Positions 11,687 through 21,532 of a DNA stretch of 64,000 nt are shown here, piece after piece. The stretch comes from Hydractinia symbiolongicarpus (taxonomy: Eukaryota; Cnidaria; Hydrozoa; Anthoathecata; Hydractiniidae), in contig NC_079876.1 of NCBI RefSeq assembly GCF_029227915.1, positions 27,253,828-27,317,827 of the forward strand. Direction: 5' to 3'. The notes under the pieces were generated by a model. It saw only the letters and a program-made list of their open reading frames with translations. It had not been told where the DNA came from and searched no databases. Positions within the stretch are counted from its first letter, which is position 1. Every line of letters begins with the position of its first letter. Both the position numbers and the translations under genes were made by a program.

Positions 11687-13425
11687 AATGAAGTTTGGGC
11701 GCGATTCGACAAGAAATATGGCGATGAAAGTAAGCATGTCGACGCAATAATGGCAGACATTAAAGAAATGTCGAAGTGTGAGGTTTCCGATGTGAAGAGC
11801 ACTTTAAACCTGATTAACACCGTTGAGAGAGCACACAGAGAACTGGCACGACTGGGAAGGGAACAAGAGATAAACAACGCTACTATTGTTTCAGTTATTG
11901 AGGAAAGTCTATCGAATAAAGACCAGGAGTGGATAAAAACAGCGAAAAAAATATCGCAAAACGAATTCCCAGCACTATTGAAATTACTCTTAACGTATCG
12001 CGAGAGAAATAAATACAAATGCTCCAATATCAGATCATGTGATGAATTTCAGAGAAATGTTAATCTAAGCGACTCTCGAGATCCCCGAAATAGCCTTGAG
12101 AATACATCGAAGCAGCGCTGCTGGTTGCACCAAGTTAACGGAGACCATCCTATCTTGCGATACAGACTCTTTTAAAGCATATCTCCGGAAGAAAGGGTTG
12201 ATCTAACCAAAAAGTATAACGCTTGTTTTGCATGTCTTGAAATAGGACATGTGAATTGCCCCGTCATCAACTTCTACATGAAGCGCGCGCTTCTGGCGTT
12301 GTATTTTATGGTCGCTTATTCGCTCAAAAAAGAGAGGTCATTCTTCAAGTCCAGGAAATAAGATGTTACAGTAGAGGCATTAACGAAAATAAAATAAATG
12401 TCCTGTGGGATGGAGGAAGCACTATTTCACTAATTACTTTCGACGCAGGCAGAAGACTAAATTTGAGCGGAAGGAGTACAAGACTGGAGATAACAACGTC
12501 TTAGGAATTGACTTTATTTCTAATGACATTGCTGGATTGTATACGAATGACAATCCTGAACTGACAGCAGACATTCCACATACCAGTATTAACAGACCGC
12601 ATGTTGGAGGTCGTATAGATTGTCTCATTGGATACCACTACGCGGCTTTCCATCCAGTGCCGATAAAAGTTGCAGGACATTTACTTGTACTTCAGAATAG
12701 ATTTGGTCGCCTAGTAGGTTGCCAGCCATTGAGAAAAGAGGTATTTACTAAAAGAGTGGAAAATGCACAGGTCTGCCACGTTCGAGGGCATCTAAACGAA
12801 TTCTTTTCAATTGAAAGCTTAGGAATTCAGTGTACACCTAGATGTGGTTCCTGCAAATGTGGAAACTGTCATCCAGGGGGAAAGGATATAACACTGAAGA
12901 GAGAGAATACAGGCTAATTGAAGATAACTTAAAATATGATGAAACTGAGAAAAGCTGGGAGGCGGCTTATCCATGGATAAAGGACCTCCATGAACTTCCA
13001 AACAATAGATTGGCTGTGTCAGCAAGATTACAGTCAACCCAAAAACGCTTACTAAAGAACTTAGAACATGCCGATACTTACAATCGACAAATTCAAGACT
13101 TGATCAAAAGGGGAGCTTCCAGAATAGTTAGTACGGAAGAATCAGTATCGCGGAACAATTCATTACATTTGCCACCATGCCGTCCTTAAGCCGTTACTAA
13201 AAGTACACCGTGTAGAATTGTATTTAACAGCAGTGCGAACTTCCACGTCCATGTCCTCAATAAATATTATGCTAAAAGCCCGGATATATTGAACACGTTG
13301 CTGGAGGTCTTGCTGAGATTCAGAGAAAATCGTGTAGCCCTTCTTGGCGATATATCAAAAATCACGCTATAAAAATACAAATTCGTGATCAGATGACACA
13401 CAAAATTTGTTTACATGGCAACGTG
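11687..13425 (+). pseudogene. BEL gag C-terminus, protease and start of reverse transcriptase
   Basis: Resumes the gag interrupted at 4822 (EVWARFDKKYGDESKHVD). Zinc-binding segments follow: CWLHQVNGDH, then CFACLEIGHVNC near 12225-12260. An aspartic-protease motif VLWDGGSTISLI lies at about 12400, then DCLIGYHYAAFHPV and FGRLVGCQ. The BEL pre-RT segment has CTPRCGSCKCGNC and a YPWIKDLHELPNN box. RT begins with HAVLKPLLKSTPCRIVFN and LLRFRENRVALLGDISK (the catalytic Asp is in GDIS) and fades near DQMTHK at about 13400. Multiple stops and frameshifts. The first 27 residues of the open frame starting at 11609 are Harbinger TIR, not gag. Confidence 0.85.
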
Positions 13426-13429
13426 CACA

Positions 13430-15760
13430 CGATCAGCCAGATTTAGTTTCTCGATTTTTAAATTGAAACTAAATGAACTCCCTAAAGATGTTACTGAAAT
13501 AAGAGTTCTAGGTAAGACTATAGCACATTTAATGTTAGAGAATTTCAAAAGAGGGGTTTGCCTCATTGTCATTTGTTAATTCATTTAGATTCCAATGACA
13601 AACTTAGGGATGCAGATGACATAAACAGTGTTATTTCAGCAGAAACTCCTAATCAACAGGAACACCCTGAGATGGTCAAAATTGTACGATCGTGTATGAT
13701 TCATGGACCATTCGGACAATTGAATCCTAATGTATGGAAGATGGTGTTTGCATTAAAAGTTTTCCTAAGAACTTTTTATCATCTACGGTAGCTGAAGTCA
13801 AGGGATATCCATTATATAGACGTCGTAATAATGTTATACATATCAATGTCAATAATGTTGACATAGATAATCGCTGGATTGGTTCAAATAATACATGGCT
13901 TTCCAAGAAATACAATGCACCTATACACTTAGAGGCGTACATGTCTGTTTAATACCTCCATAAATATATTTATAAAGGTCATGATTGTGCCAACATTGAG
14001 ATCAGTGAACGTATTGATCACGATGAGGTGCAGACACTTTTAGATGCACGGTATGTCAGTGCACCATATGGCGTCTTTTTGAATTTAACATGCACCAACA
14101 ACCTCATGTTGTCCATAGATTGCCAGTGCACTTGCCAAATAACCATATTGTTTATTTTCAGCAAGAACAGGCTGAAGAGGCTCTGGACAGAGCTGGAGAT
14201 CAGGCTACAAAATTAACAGCTAGGTAATACCGAACAAGACAATACTTTGCAGGAAGCTGTTAACTTGCCTCTGTTGCGGTGATACTTACTCACTGTTAAC
14301 CTTCTGATCCTTTTACTTTGTGGACAAGGTACAAGGATGCCATGTATAAAGATCATATTCGTCAAATGAATGAGGAACAGGCTGAGTTCAGGCTGCTTCG
14401 AGATAATAATTCTGTACCTAGGCAATTTAGTAAATCTCTTACTGATTATAATCTTCCTCACTTAGATAAATTACCTCCACCTGAAAACATTGATGAAGCT
14501 ATGGAGGCTAACAGAGCTTCTCAAAAGGCTCAACTTACGGACGAACAGACTGCACTGGCTAATGCTGTCATAGAAGGTGTTGTGAATGTTGCTAACAATA
14601 CAGCCCAAAACAACTGTCTGTTTTAGAAGGTGCTGGTGGTAGTGGTAAAATCTTTACTTATAATTACCTTACTTATGAACTCACAGGTAGAGGTTTCCAA
14701 GTTGGAACTGCTGGATTTACTGGCATACTAGCAACACTTTTGAAAAAGAGTACCACCATTCATAGACTATTTCGGTAACCTATTCCCATTATAGAGAACA
14801 GTACATGCAGCATAACCCCGGTTTCAACTTATGCTTCGGAATTACGACAAAAGAGTTTTTTTACTTGACGAAGCTTTCATGATTCCTAAGCATACTTTTC
14901 ATGCAATAGATCGTCTTCTACAAGATATTTGTAATAATGAGCTGTCATTTGGAGATAAAGGTGTTCTTTTAAGTGGTGTTTTTTCACAGTTACTGCCTGT
15001 TGTCAGAAAAGAAAAACCAACTGAAATTGTGGATATGTGTTTAAAAAGTTATTCATTATGGCACTTATTTAAAGAATTTTTATTACTTCAAAACATGAAA
15101 ACAAGGCCAGGAAAACAACAATTTGCTGCATGGCTTCTGTAACTTGGAAAAGGTGTTTTACCTGTTCGGAAGCAAGAACCTTTCCAAGGTGCAATTGAAG
15201 TGTCATGCCAATGTGTGATACAAAATGAATGTATTGTTGATACTTTGTTTAGGGATCTTTTACCGGAAATTATAGCATAAGAAAAAATTTTAGTGCAGAT
15301 GATGTTGTGTGTGATGATTAGGAGGAACGGAATCAATATCCCGTAGGATTTTTAAATGGTGTCACACCTTCAGGTATGCCTTCTCATTGCCTTAAATTAA
15401 AAACTGGTGCCATTGTTATGTGACTAAGAAACATAAACATAAAGTGGTTTAGGTAATGGAACTTGCCTAATTATAAAACGCCTTCATGACAACTGTGTCG
15501 ATGCGGACTGGCAATAACATTGGATTTGGGTATGTATTCCAAGGGTGCAACTTGCACCCTCAGATTTTACGTCGCAGACAGCTTGCACTAAGGCTGTCTT
15601 ATGCTATGTCAATAAACAAGGCACAAGGTCAACCCTTTAAAAAAAAAGGTTGGAATATTGTTGCGCAGGCCATGTTTTTCTCATAGTCAGCTGTATGTTG
15701 CTTTTTCTTTTTCTAGAGCAAGAACATTTGGTGATGTTTGAGTAGGTGTTGTTCCCTCAT
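13430..15760 (+). pseudogene. Helitron Rep/helicase, 5'-truncated and decayed
   Basis: Starts inside the Helitron helicase-like region: RGLPHCHLLIHLDSNDKLRD (13555), VRSCMIHGPFGQLNPN (13685), NRWIGSNNTWLSKKYNAPIH (13870), YKGHD, LDARYVSAP (14045). The Pif1-family helicase follows: Walker A GAGGSGK near 14630 (next residue Ile in place of Thr), Walker B FLLDEAFMIP near 14855, QLLPVV near 14990, INKAQGQ near 15620 and a final SQLYVAF box near 15690. Helitrons move as rolling circles. The HUH nuclease motifs are upstream of the break and absent. At least six frameshifts or stops. I did not find a clear 3' hairpin plus CTRR end. Confidence 0.85.
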
Positions 15761-16402
15761 CCAGGCAAGGATTTTTTAATAGGGAATATTATACTCAAGT
15801 TATACTCAAGTCAGGTTCTTTCATAATTTATTGAACAATTGGGAAACGTTAGACTCAAAATATTGTTTACTGACAAGTTCCAACGTTATTTTCCAAACAA
15901 TACATAAATGTGTACTAATTTTTAGGAAGTTTTGCTTTGGATTTCACAATTATCTTCAATCCTTATATAAAAATTACTAGATGTTATATTTGTTATCCGC
16001 CATGTTGTATAATGTGACACAATCTGTCATAAGGGAAAAGTACCGGGTATATGGCCAGGTACTCAAAAGTACCTGGCCATATACCTCAGAGGAGGGATAT
16101 GGCCAGGTCATTTCTGATGCTGGCGTGACCTTATTGTCGTATCGCAATTATATATTGTTAGACAAATATTGTTATATACTGCGTCTCAGTGTGCGGTAAT
16201 ACTGACGTTGGGTGCATTTTCTTCACATACGTATATATGGACGTGTCAAAATTCTAGCTGTAGAACTACTCTTTGTGGGTTTTTATAACTGCATGTTAAA
16301 AGAGCATTTACGTGTTCATTATTTCGAGTATTTGTGTTCCCATTAATCCCAAAATATTGTAAGGATGTATTTTCTATAATTTGTGTTAGACATGTATGTC
16401 TT
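15761..16402. other. Non-coding stretch after the Helitron
   Basis: No gene. Contains a direct duplication TATACTCAAGT at about 15790 and 15800 and the strong hairpin at 16046-16085. Confidence 0.4.
16046..16085. repeat. Perfect 18-bp inverted repeat with 4-nt loop
   Basis: GGTATATGGCCAGGTACT, loop CAAA, then its exact reverse complement. A further partial arm (GGATATGGCCAGGTCA) follows at 16093-16108 in the first arm's orientation. No gene spans it. Its perfection in otherwise decayed DNA suggests recent origin or constraint. Confidence 0.75.
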
Positions 16403-16465
16403 TTGTTTTAGGTGAAGTGCAAAGTCATATGGCTTACCTTCACGTGGTGCACTTTGTTAAGTGAT
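16403..16465. repeat. Structured dispersed repeat, copy 1
   Basis: Related to 18441-18505. Both read GTTTTAGGT-TGAAG, a variable middle, CGTG, a complementary CTTTG, then GTTAAGTGA. The outer arms pair: GAAGTG (16414-16419) with CACTTT (16450-16455). See the second copy for the compensated change. Confidence 0.45.
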
Positions 16466-17554
16466 TAGCATATTAGGTCGAAACTGTCAGAAACATAATA
16501 CAAGATAAATTTTAAATTAGCTTGAACCTGTAAGGATTTAAAAAGTGAACGATTTTTCTAATCCGAAACTTAACAATTAAAAAAATGTAAATGTTAAAAT
16601 GTTACTTTTTACTTTCTTCTACTGTATAAACTGTATAAATCGGAGTTATGTAACAGTACAACAAGCTTAATAATCATCTCTAGTAGTAATGACTTGGCAA
16701 CAAAAAACATTTGTTTCTTATTTTCTTGAAAACTATTTTGATGAAAAGGTTAATGTTTCCGAGTTTAAACATAAAATTTCATCGCAGAGTTCCATAAACT
16801 TTTTAAAAACACAGAACACATAGTCTATTAGAAAAAAATAAATTAAAACGTAAATTGTTCTGTAGGTCACAAAATTTAGGTGCAAATCATTTTGGTAAAT
16901 TCCCTTTTTTGATTTTCATCTTAAACGATTTAATTTTCCTTGAATTAAAACGTTATTTTATTTTTGTCGGAGAGTATGTAACATTTATTTTTATCACTAT
17001 CTTAAATTTACCGGGAAAGAATATCAAGTTTATAAACCTTATATAATTTGTAACGGTATAGGAAAAGAAAGGTAAAAACGTTTATAACATTTTTTTTTGT
17101 ATCTTAACTTCCTTAAATTTTTAATTTTATAATTTTCTACAATTGTGATGCTAAATTTTACTTTAATCAATACTTCAATTTCTTCTTTATCAAGGACAAT
17201 ATAATGAAAGACACCTCAGAAAGTATATTAGATTTTATTTCCCTACTATCTTAAACTTTACTGGGACAAATACTGGGACAAATATCAATTTTATAAAACT
17301 TAATTAACATAAGTTCTCTTCTTAATTAGGTACTGATATTGTGAAGAATGCCAGCAAAAAAGGTAAAGATGTATAAAGCATTTTTCCAGTACCTTAACTT
17401 CTTTTATTTTTAACTTCATCTTTTCAAATTTTACCTTTACATTTTTAAAAACATGATAATTCTCTTATTAACTAGGTAACGATATTAAAAATGATACTAA
17501 CTTTATCTAACTTTTTAGAGTTGACGTTTGCGGCGTATTAAACATATAAAAAGG
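16466..17554. other. AT-rich non-coding stretch with a diverged direct repeat
   Basis: No gene. A block starting CTATCTTAAA at 16998 with TTTACCGGGA and ATATCAAGTTTATAAA recurs in diverged form at about 17247 (CTATCTTAAACTTTACTGGGA, ATATCAATTTTATAAA), and the following TATCTTAACTTCCTTAAATTT at 17101 recurs near 17391. The period is about 250-290 bp, two units. Confidence 0.4.
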
Positions 17555-17619
17555 AGAATCCTGGCCCTCGGTCAAGAAACTCTTTCCAATGGTGGGTACG
17601 ACACGGTGGTCAGGATTCT
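17555..17619. repeat. Short hairpin-ended dispersed repeat, copy 2
   Basis: 65 bp with ends AGAATCCTGGCC and GGTCAGGATTCT that pair at 11 of 12 positions. The interior (TCTTTCCAATGGTGG) is shared with 1163-1236. The plus strand could encode peptide, but the two copies do not keep one frame cleanly, so structure is the likelier conserved feature. Confidence 0.45.
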
Positions 17620-18440
17620 GCCAAATTCCAATGGCGAAAATACAAAAAAAACCTACGCACGTCAATGCGAAATATATCAATTGTAACATTCACATGCATT
17701 AAATTTCGTACGTACTGTATTTGTTTGTTTATTAATTTATTGATTATTATTTATTTGCTGAATTATTTATTAGTTTATTGTTTAAGAGTTATTTACTTTG
17801 ACTTTCGAAACAGGTTACCAATCAGCAGCTTGTTTGTTTTTAATAAATTCGTAACTTTACAAATCAAATAATGGTATCATTTATATTTTATTAATTTCTT
17901 AAAACGGTTGATATTGTTGAACGCCTTCATACGTTTTTAAAAAAAGGAATGTAATAAGCACAAACGAATAAAGCAGTGTTTAGGGAAGACGCGTTAGTCA
18001 AAAGAAAAAAAGAAAAATTTCTGTTCATCACGTGTGCAGAAATATACGTTATCATATTCAAACGTGTGTTTATTTAATGGTACTAAGACATTTTTACCAA
18101 AGTTTTTTTTGCAACTACAGTTTTTTCAGGAACTGAGGAACATTTGTTTTTTGATTAAAATCTCAATGATAGAAGTGTAATTTTGGTTGGCATTTGCAAA
18201 TGAAATCGACGTCTGATGTGAACATAAAATGTTATTGCCAAAAACATTCATTATTCATGGAAAAGCTGAAACTTACATAAACATTTCGTGTAAGAATATA
18301 GCCTTATAAATATGCTTATCTTGAGCTGAAAGTCAAGACACATGTTCAAAGAGATTTCAAGTTCTAATATTCCGTCACAAGTATACTAATGTTGACTAAT
18401 ATTAACTTTTGCAATAGTTTATGCAACATTTCTTTTTTAT
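17620..18440. other. AT-rich non-coding stretch
   Basis: No gene. T-rich low-complexity DNA; 18311-18357 is the second copy of the block noted at 375-420. Confidence 0.4.
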
Positions 18441-18505
18441 TCGTTTTAGGTTGAAGCGCGAAGCATCATGACTTGCCTTCCCGTGTCACGCTTTGTTAAG
18501 TGACC
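18441..18505. repeat. Structured dispersed repeat, copy 2
   Basis: Counterpart of 16403-16465. Arms GAAGCG (18453-18458) and CGCTTT (18489-18494) pair. Relative to copy 1 the T-A pair has become C-G, so both sides of the stem changed together. It ends with the same GTTAAGTGA. Confidence 0.45.
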
Positions 18506-18599
18506 TATTTCTCTTCTATGAAGATAAATCACAAACTGAAAGTCAGGGCATGGCATCTTATACATCACATAATTTTGAAAATAAGTTGTTCACTATTTT

Positions 18600-19450
18600 T
18601 TTAATATTTATATTAATAATGTGAAGGTTCTATCTGTCTGCCTGTGACAAAGTCGATTATATTTTATAAATTTTCTTGATCAACATTTTAGGACCTATAC
18701 GATAAAAGCAACGAGTATAAAAACTTCTAAAAAAAACTGTTACGTGGTTTAGCAGGAACTTTGCTAAGGTTGGCAGAATTTCGAAAATCTGATATCACCT
18801 TAGGCCTTCGTCAATAGCACATGAATCTATACATTATTTTGATCAGCATTTAGAAGAAACAGGTAAACCAATTTCTAAATACTTTTTTTGGATACTTGCA
18901 GACGTCATCAAAATTCAAGTGATGGTTTTCTTTTCCATTTATTTTTTGCTCCTGGTGAAGTGAATTTTTCCACGGGCCTTTTCGACTAGTCTGTATAATA
19001 ATACGGAGACTGTGTGTGTCTGTTTGCCTGTCTGTAACAGGCAAGGTGGAAGTGTTTATTTTCCTTTAATGTGGCCGAAAAAGTTATGTCGCAAATGTAA
19101 ATTATCTCACGTTACGGCGCGACGTCAATATTACTATTTTAACGTCAATATGTTAATTAACTTCAACATCCTATGTTAAATTAATGAACCCATTACAGTG
19201 CACCTAAAACTTTGAAGTCAAATAACTTCGAATTGAGTTCATTTTTCACCGCGTGGGTAACTAGGGATCGCCTGGGATGAATTTGGGTAAGTGTTCCAAG
19301 CCTAGGTTCCCGAATCCGCTTCGGAATGGACGGGTTGATGATTTCATCAAAAAGCCTTTAAACTCCAATATTTTTTAAACGGTTTGTGAACGATGCATCA
19401 TCCTATACATTTTTTGATCAGCGTTTCAAGACCTACACGATGAAGGCAAC
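18600..19450. repeat. Dispersed repeat family, copy 2
   Basis: Diverged relative of 2040-2900. Shared blocks are a (TCTG/CCTG)n run, TTTTCTTGATCA, TTTTTCACCGCGTGGGTAAC at 19244 and CGGAATGGACGGGTTGATGA at 19322, followed by GATCAGCGTTTCAAGACC. No coding frame. The 3' end of an RLE/USP LINE abuts it on the right. Confidence 0.55.
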
Positions 19451-19459
19451 AGAAAGAAT

Positions 19460-19735
19460 GAAAGTTACAAAGTGCACGCACAATGATAAACTCGACCAGT
19501 TAAGTCTTAAAATTTAAATTCTAGAGGTTTTGCTCCTCTAAAGAATATGCTCATAAAAAAGAACACAATTCTTTTTTTTTCCAAGGAGATAATTGGTACA
19601 AAAATTGAACAAACAAACAGAGAGAGTAGGACAGGACTTCTGCAAAGGGTACAAGGGCTTCGAGTTATATGCCTGAACCTAGGTACCCAAAATGTCTGAC
19701 AGTAGGTGGAGAGCATTTGCAAACCGCTCTATCGT
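19460..19735 (-). mobile_element. RLE/USP LINE, 5'-truncated copy L2 (3' UTR only)
   Basis: Order and sequence match the 3' UTR of L4: CAATGATAAACTCGACC, the TAGAGG...CCTCTA hairpin near 19524-19541, then CTTCGAGTTATAT and CTGAACCTAGGTACCC (compare TTTCTGAACCTAAGTACCC near 28800). Truncated before any coding sequence, hence a dead-on-arrival copy. Confidence 0.65.
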
Positions 19736-19835
19736 TACAGTGGTACAAAATCCTTAACATAAGCCCAATAATTATCTGTGCTTAATGTACCAGACTGACT
19801 AATTGTTGCTAACAATGAGTAGTTCTGATTAAATA

Positions 19836-20234
19836 TTGTATCCGTATCCACTGATGTTGTATTGTTGTTCATTTAACTTAGATCTTACTTCAACCCAGCA
19901 AAAGAAGCTCACAAGTATTGAGAACCGGGCATCAGCACTCATTGGTGAGCCTGTAGCTTCAATTCACAATAAAATGAAAATCAAATGTTGTTTAACAGTA
20001 AAAAGATGTATGTTGAATGATGTTTGTACTCCTTTAAAAAGTTATTTTATGATTAATGAACACGGAATAAACACTCGAAATAAAGGGCTGTTATTGAAAC
20101 TCCCTAAAGTTAGGTTGGAATTTGGAAGAATGTATTTCCTCTTTCTTGGGGCTAAACTTTACAATTCTATACCCAGGAATATTAGAGAAGTTGAAACTTT
20201 TAATTCTTTTAAAAACCATATCAAGATGTTATAA
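19836..20234 (+). pseudogene. LINE reverse-transcriptase C-terminal fragment
   Basis: One open frame matching the C-terminal tail of CR1/jockey-type LINE ORF2: TSTQQKKLTSIENRASALIG, then INTRNKGLLLKLPKVRLE, RMYFLFLGAKLYNSIP and a terminal NSFKNHIK. The polymerase core is absent, so this is a 5'-truncated insertion. It is a different LINE lineage from the RLE/USP family and lies on the opposite strand. Confidence 0.75.
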
Positions 20235-20487
20235 TTTTAATTTTTTATTAATAATAAACTTTTGATTAAGAGTATGCGGAGTATTTGGAAAAGTCTGTAC
20301 GTCTAGTGTTTTACGTCTTGCTTCTTCACCTTCTTTCTTTTTCAACTACACTTTTCTACACACTCTGTATATTAACTTCTTTATTTACTTTTTAAACTTT
20401 TAAGCTTTCCGCATTTTATGAAAAATTTTTATACATTTATTGTAACTTTAATATATATATTTTTGGTCCAACATTTATAGCAGAATA
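20235..20487. other. LINE 3' flank with simple repeat
   Basis: T-rich sequence after the LINE stop codon. A short AAC/AAT microsatellite follows at about 20524-20547. Probably 3' UTR and tail of the LINE. Confidence 0.4.
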
Positions 20488-20981
20488 TTATTTTCTAAAG
20501 TTTGTAACCAAGTAAAATATTAAATAACAACAATAATAATAATAATCACTGATGAGAGCTAGTTGTAAGAGAGTCTCGTGTAAAGAAACAAATTCAGCAG
20601 CTCTGTTGTTTTTTACCAGATGCTCACCATTTTTTAAAAAACTTTTCAGATGCAGGAATAAGATTTCACTACTCCTGCTGATTAACGTTTTCTCTAGTAC
20701 TCTCTCTATGTGCAAAGACAAAACCACTTGCTTCCATCGGTCAGAATTTCCGGTTCTAAAAATTTGCGGACACAAGATTGGATTTTACATGTCATTAGCA
20801 GTGTTAAAATTTCCTGCATTTCGACATTTACCGAGATGCACATGCAGGCGTTACAGCCTACGGAAATTTCAATTGAGATTTTATCTGCAGCAATCGGGGA
20901 ATATCCCTTGTGCGTCCAAAACCACACACAAAACCTCTGCTTAATCTTTATGAGTATTAAATTCAAAATCAACTTTCCCAT
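20488..20981 (-). pseudogene. RLE/USP LINE copy L3, USP domain fragment
   Basis: Minus-strand pieces match the middle of the USP domain of L6: KGYSPIAADKISIEIS, CNACMCISVNVEMQEILTL, then after a frameshift SEILFLHLKSF, the counterpart of the SEILTLHLKRF box. The second CxxC knuckle (CPQC in L6) has decayed to CLC. The Cys and His catalytic boxes are not present. A small broken LINE fragment. Confidence 0.65.
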
Positions 20982-21532
20982 CAGAGTGCATTTAACGTTT
21001 AAGGTCCCAGAGAAGACTTGAACGGTCGACAGGTGACAATGATCGCTTCAGCTTCGCGATGTTAAGCATAGACCATAGACCATTGTTCTTTCCGTCAAAA
21101 CGTTTTGTTGTTAATTCCATTCAAGCGTGAATAAATAAAACCAAATGTTTTTCATTTCAGTAGACAATACACCTATTCATAAATTCAATTCGAAAATGAG
21201 ACTACGCATGGAATTGAGGCCAGGGCTGCTAAAAAACTCTTTCTTTTAAGCCGGGCACAACAAAGTTGAATAAAATTATCAGCTTCACGCTATAATAGAG
21301 AATATCTATTTTGCCGTATAATTTTATGATATCTCCATAATATTGCATGTGTTTATAACAATTCCCATAATAAAACGAAGACATGACAACTAAAATAGCT
21401 CAAATTACCAATTGTTAGTTGTTCAATTAGAGAAGAGAAGTCTGTTCTGTCTGATCAGTTTCAAGTTTTGCCAGTTATATTTAAACGTTTTAAAATTTTA
21501 CTTTTGGTTTTTAGTAGTATTAATACTACGTT
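20982..21532. other. Non-coding stretch, possible promoter region
   Basis: No gene seen. It lies directly upstream of the SAP-SWIM-YqaJ gene and may hold its promoter, or its left terminus if that gene is a transposon remnant. No inverted repeat pairing with the far side of the gene was found. Confidence 0.35.

Larger units (their letters stand above)
3492..13425 (+). mobile_element. BEL/Pao LTR retrotransposon, split by later insertions
   Basis: Composite remnant. Gag is in 3492-3576 and 4197-4822, then the C-terminal part of gag, zinc knuckles, protease and the start of reverse transcriptase in 11687-13425. It is interrupted by a LINE 3' end (3614-4196) and by a Harbinger-type element (4823-11686). 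The second interruption is exact: coding sequence stops at 4822 and resumes in the same frame after the AAT at 11687-11689. RNase H and integrase are missing here; a BEL integrase piece at 23885-24290 could belong to this or another copy. The element is dead. Confidence 0.8.

Noticed and set aside
15761-16110. Hairpin at 16046 as the Helitron 3' terminator
   Set aside because: No CTRR follows at the expected distance of about 10-12 nt, and the stem is much longer than usual for Helitron ends.
20540-20585. CTGATGAG followed by GAAAC as a hammerhead ribozyme
   Set aside because: The intervening sequence does not form a proper stem II, and the region is antisense to a USP fragment.
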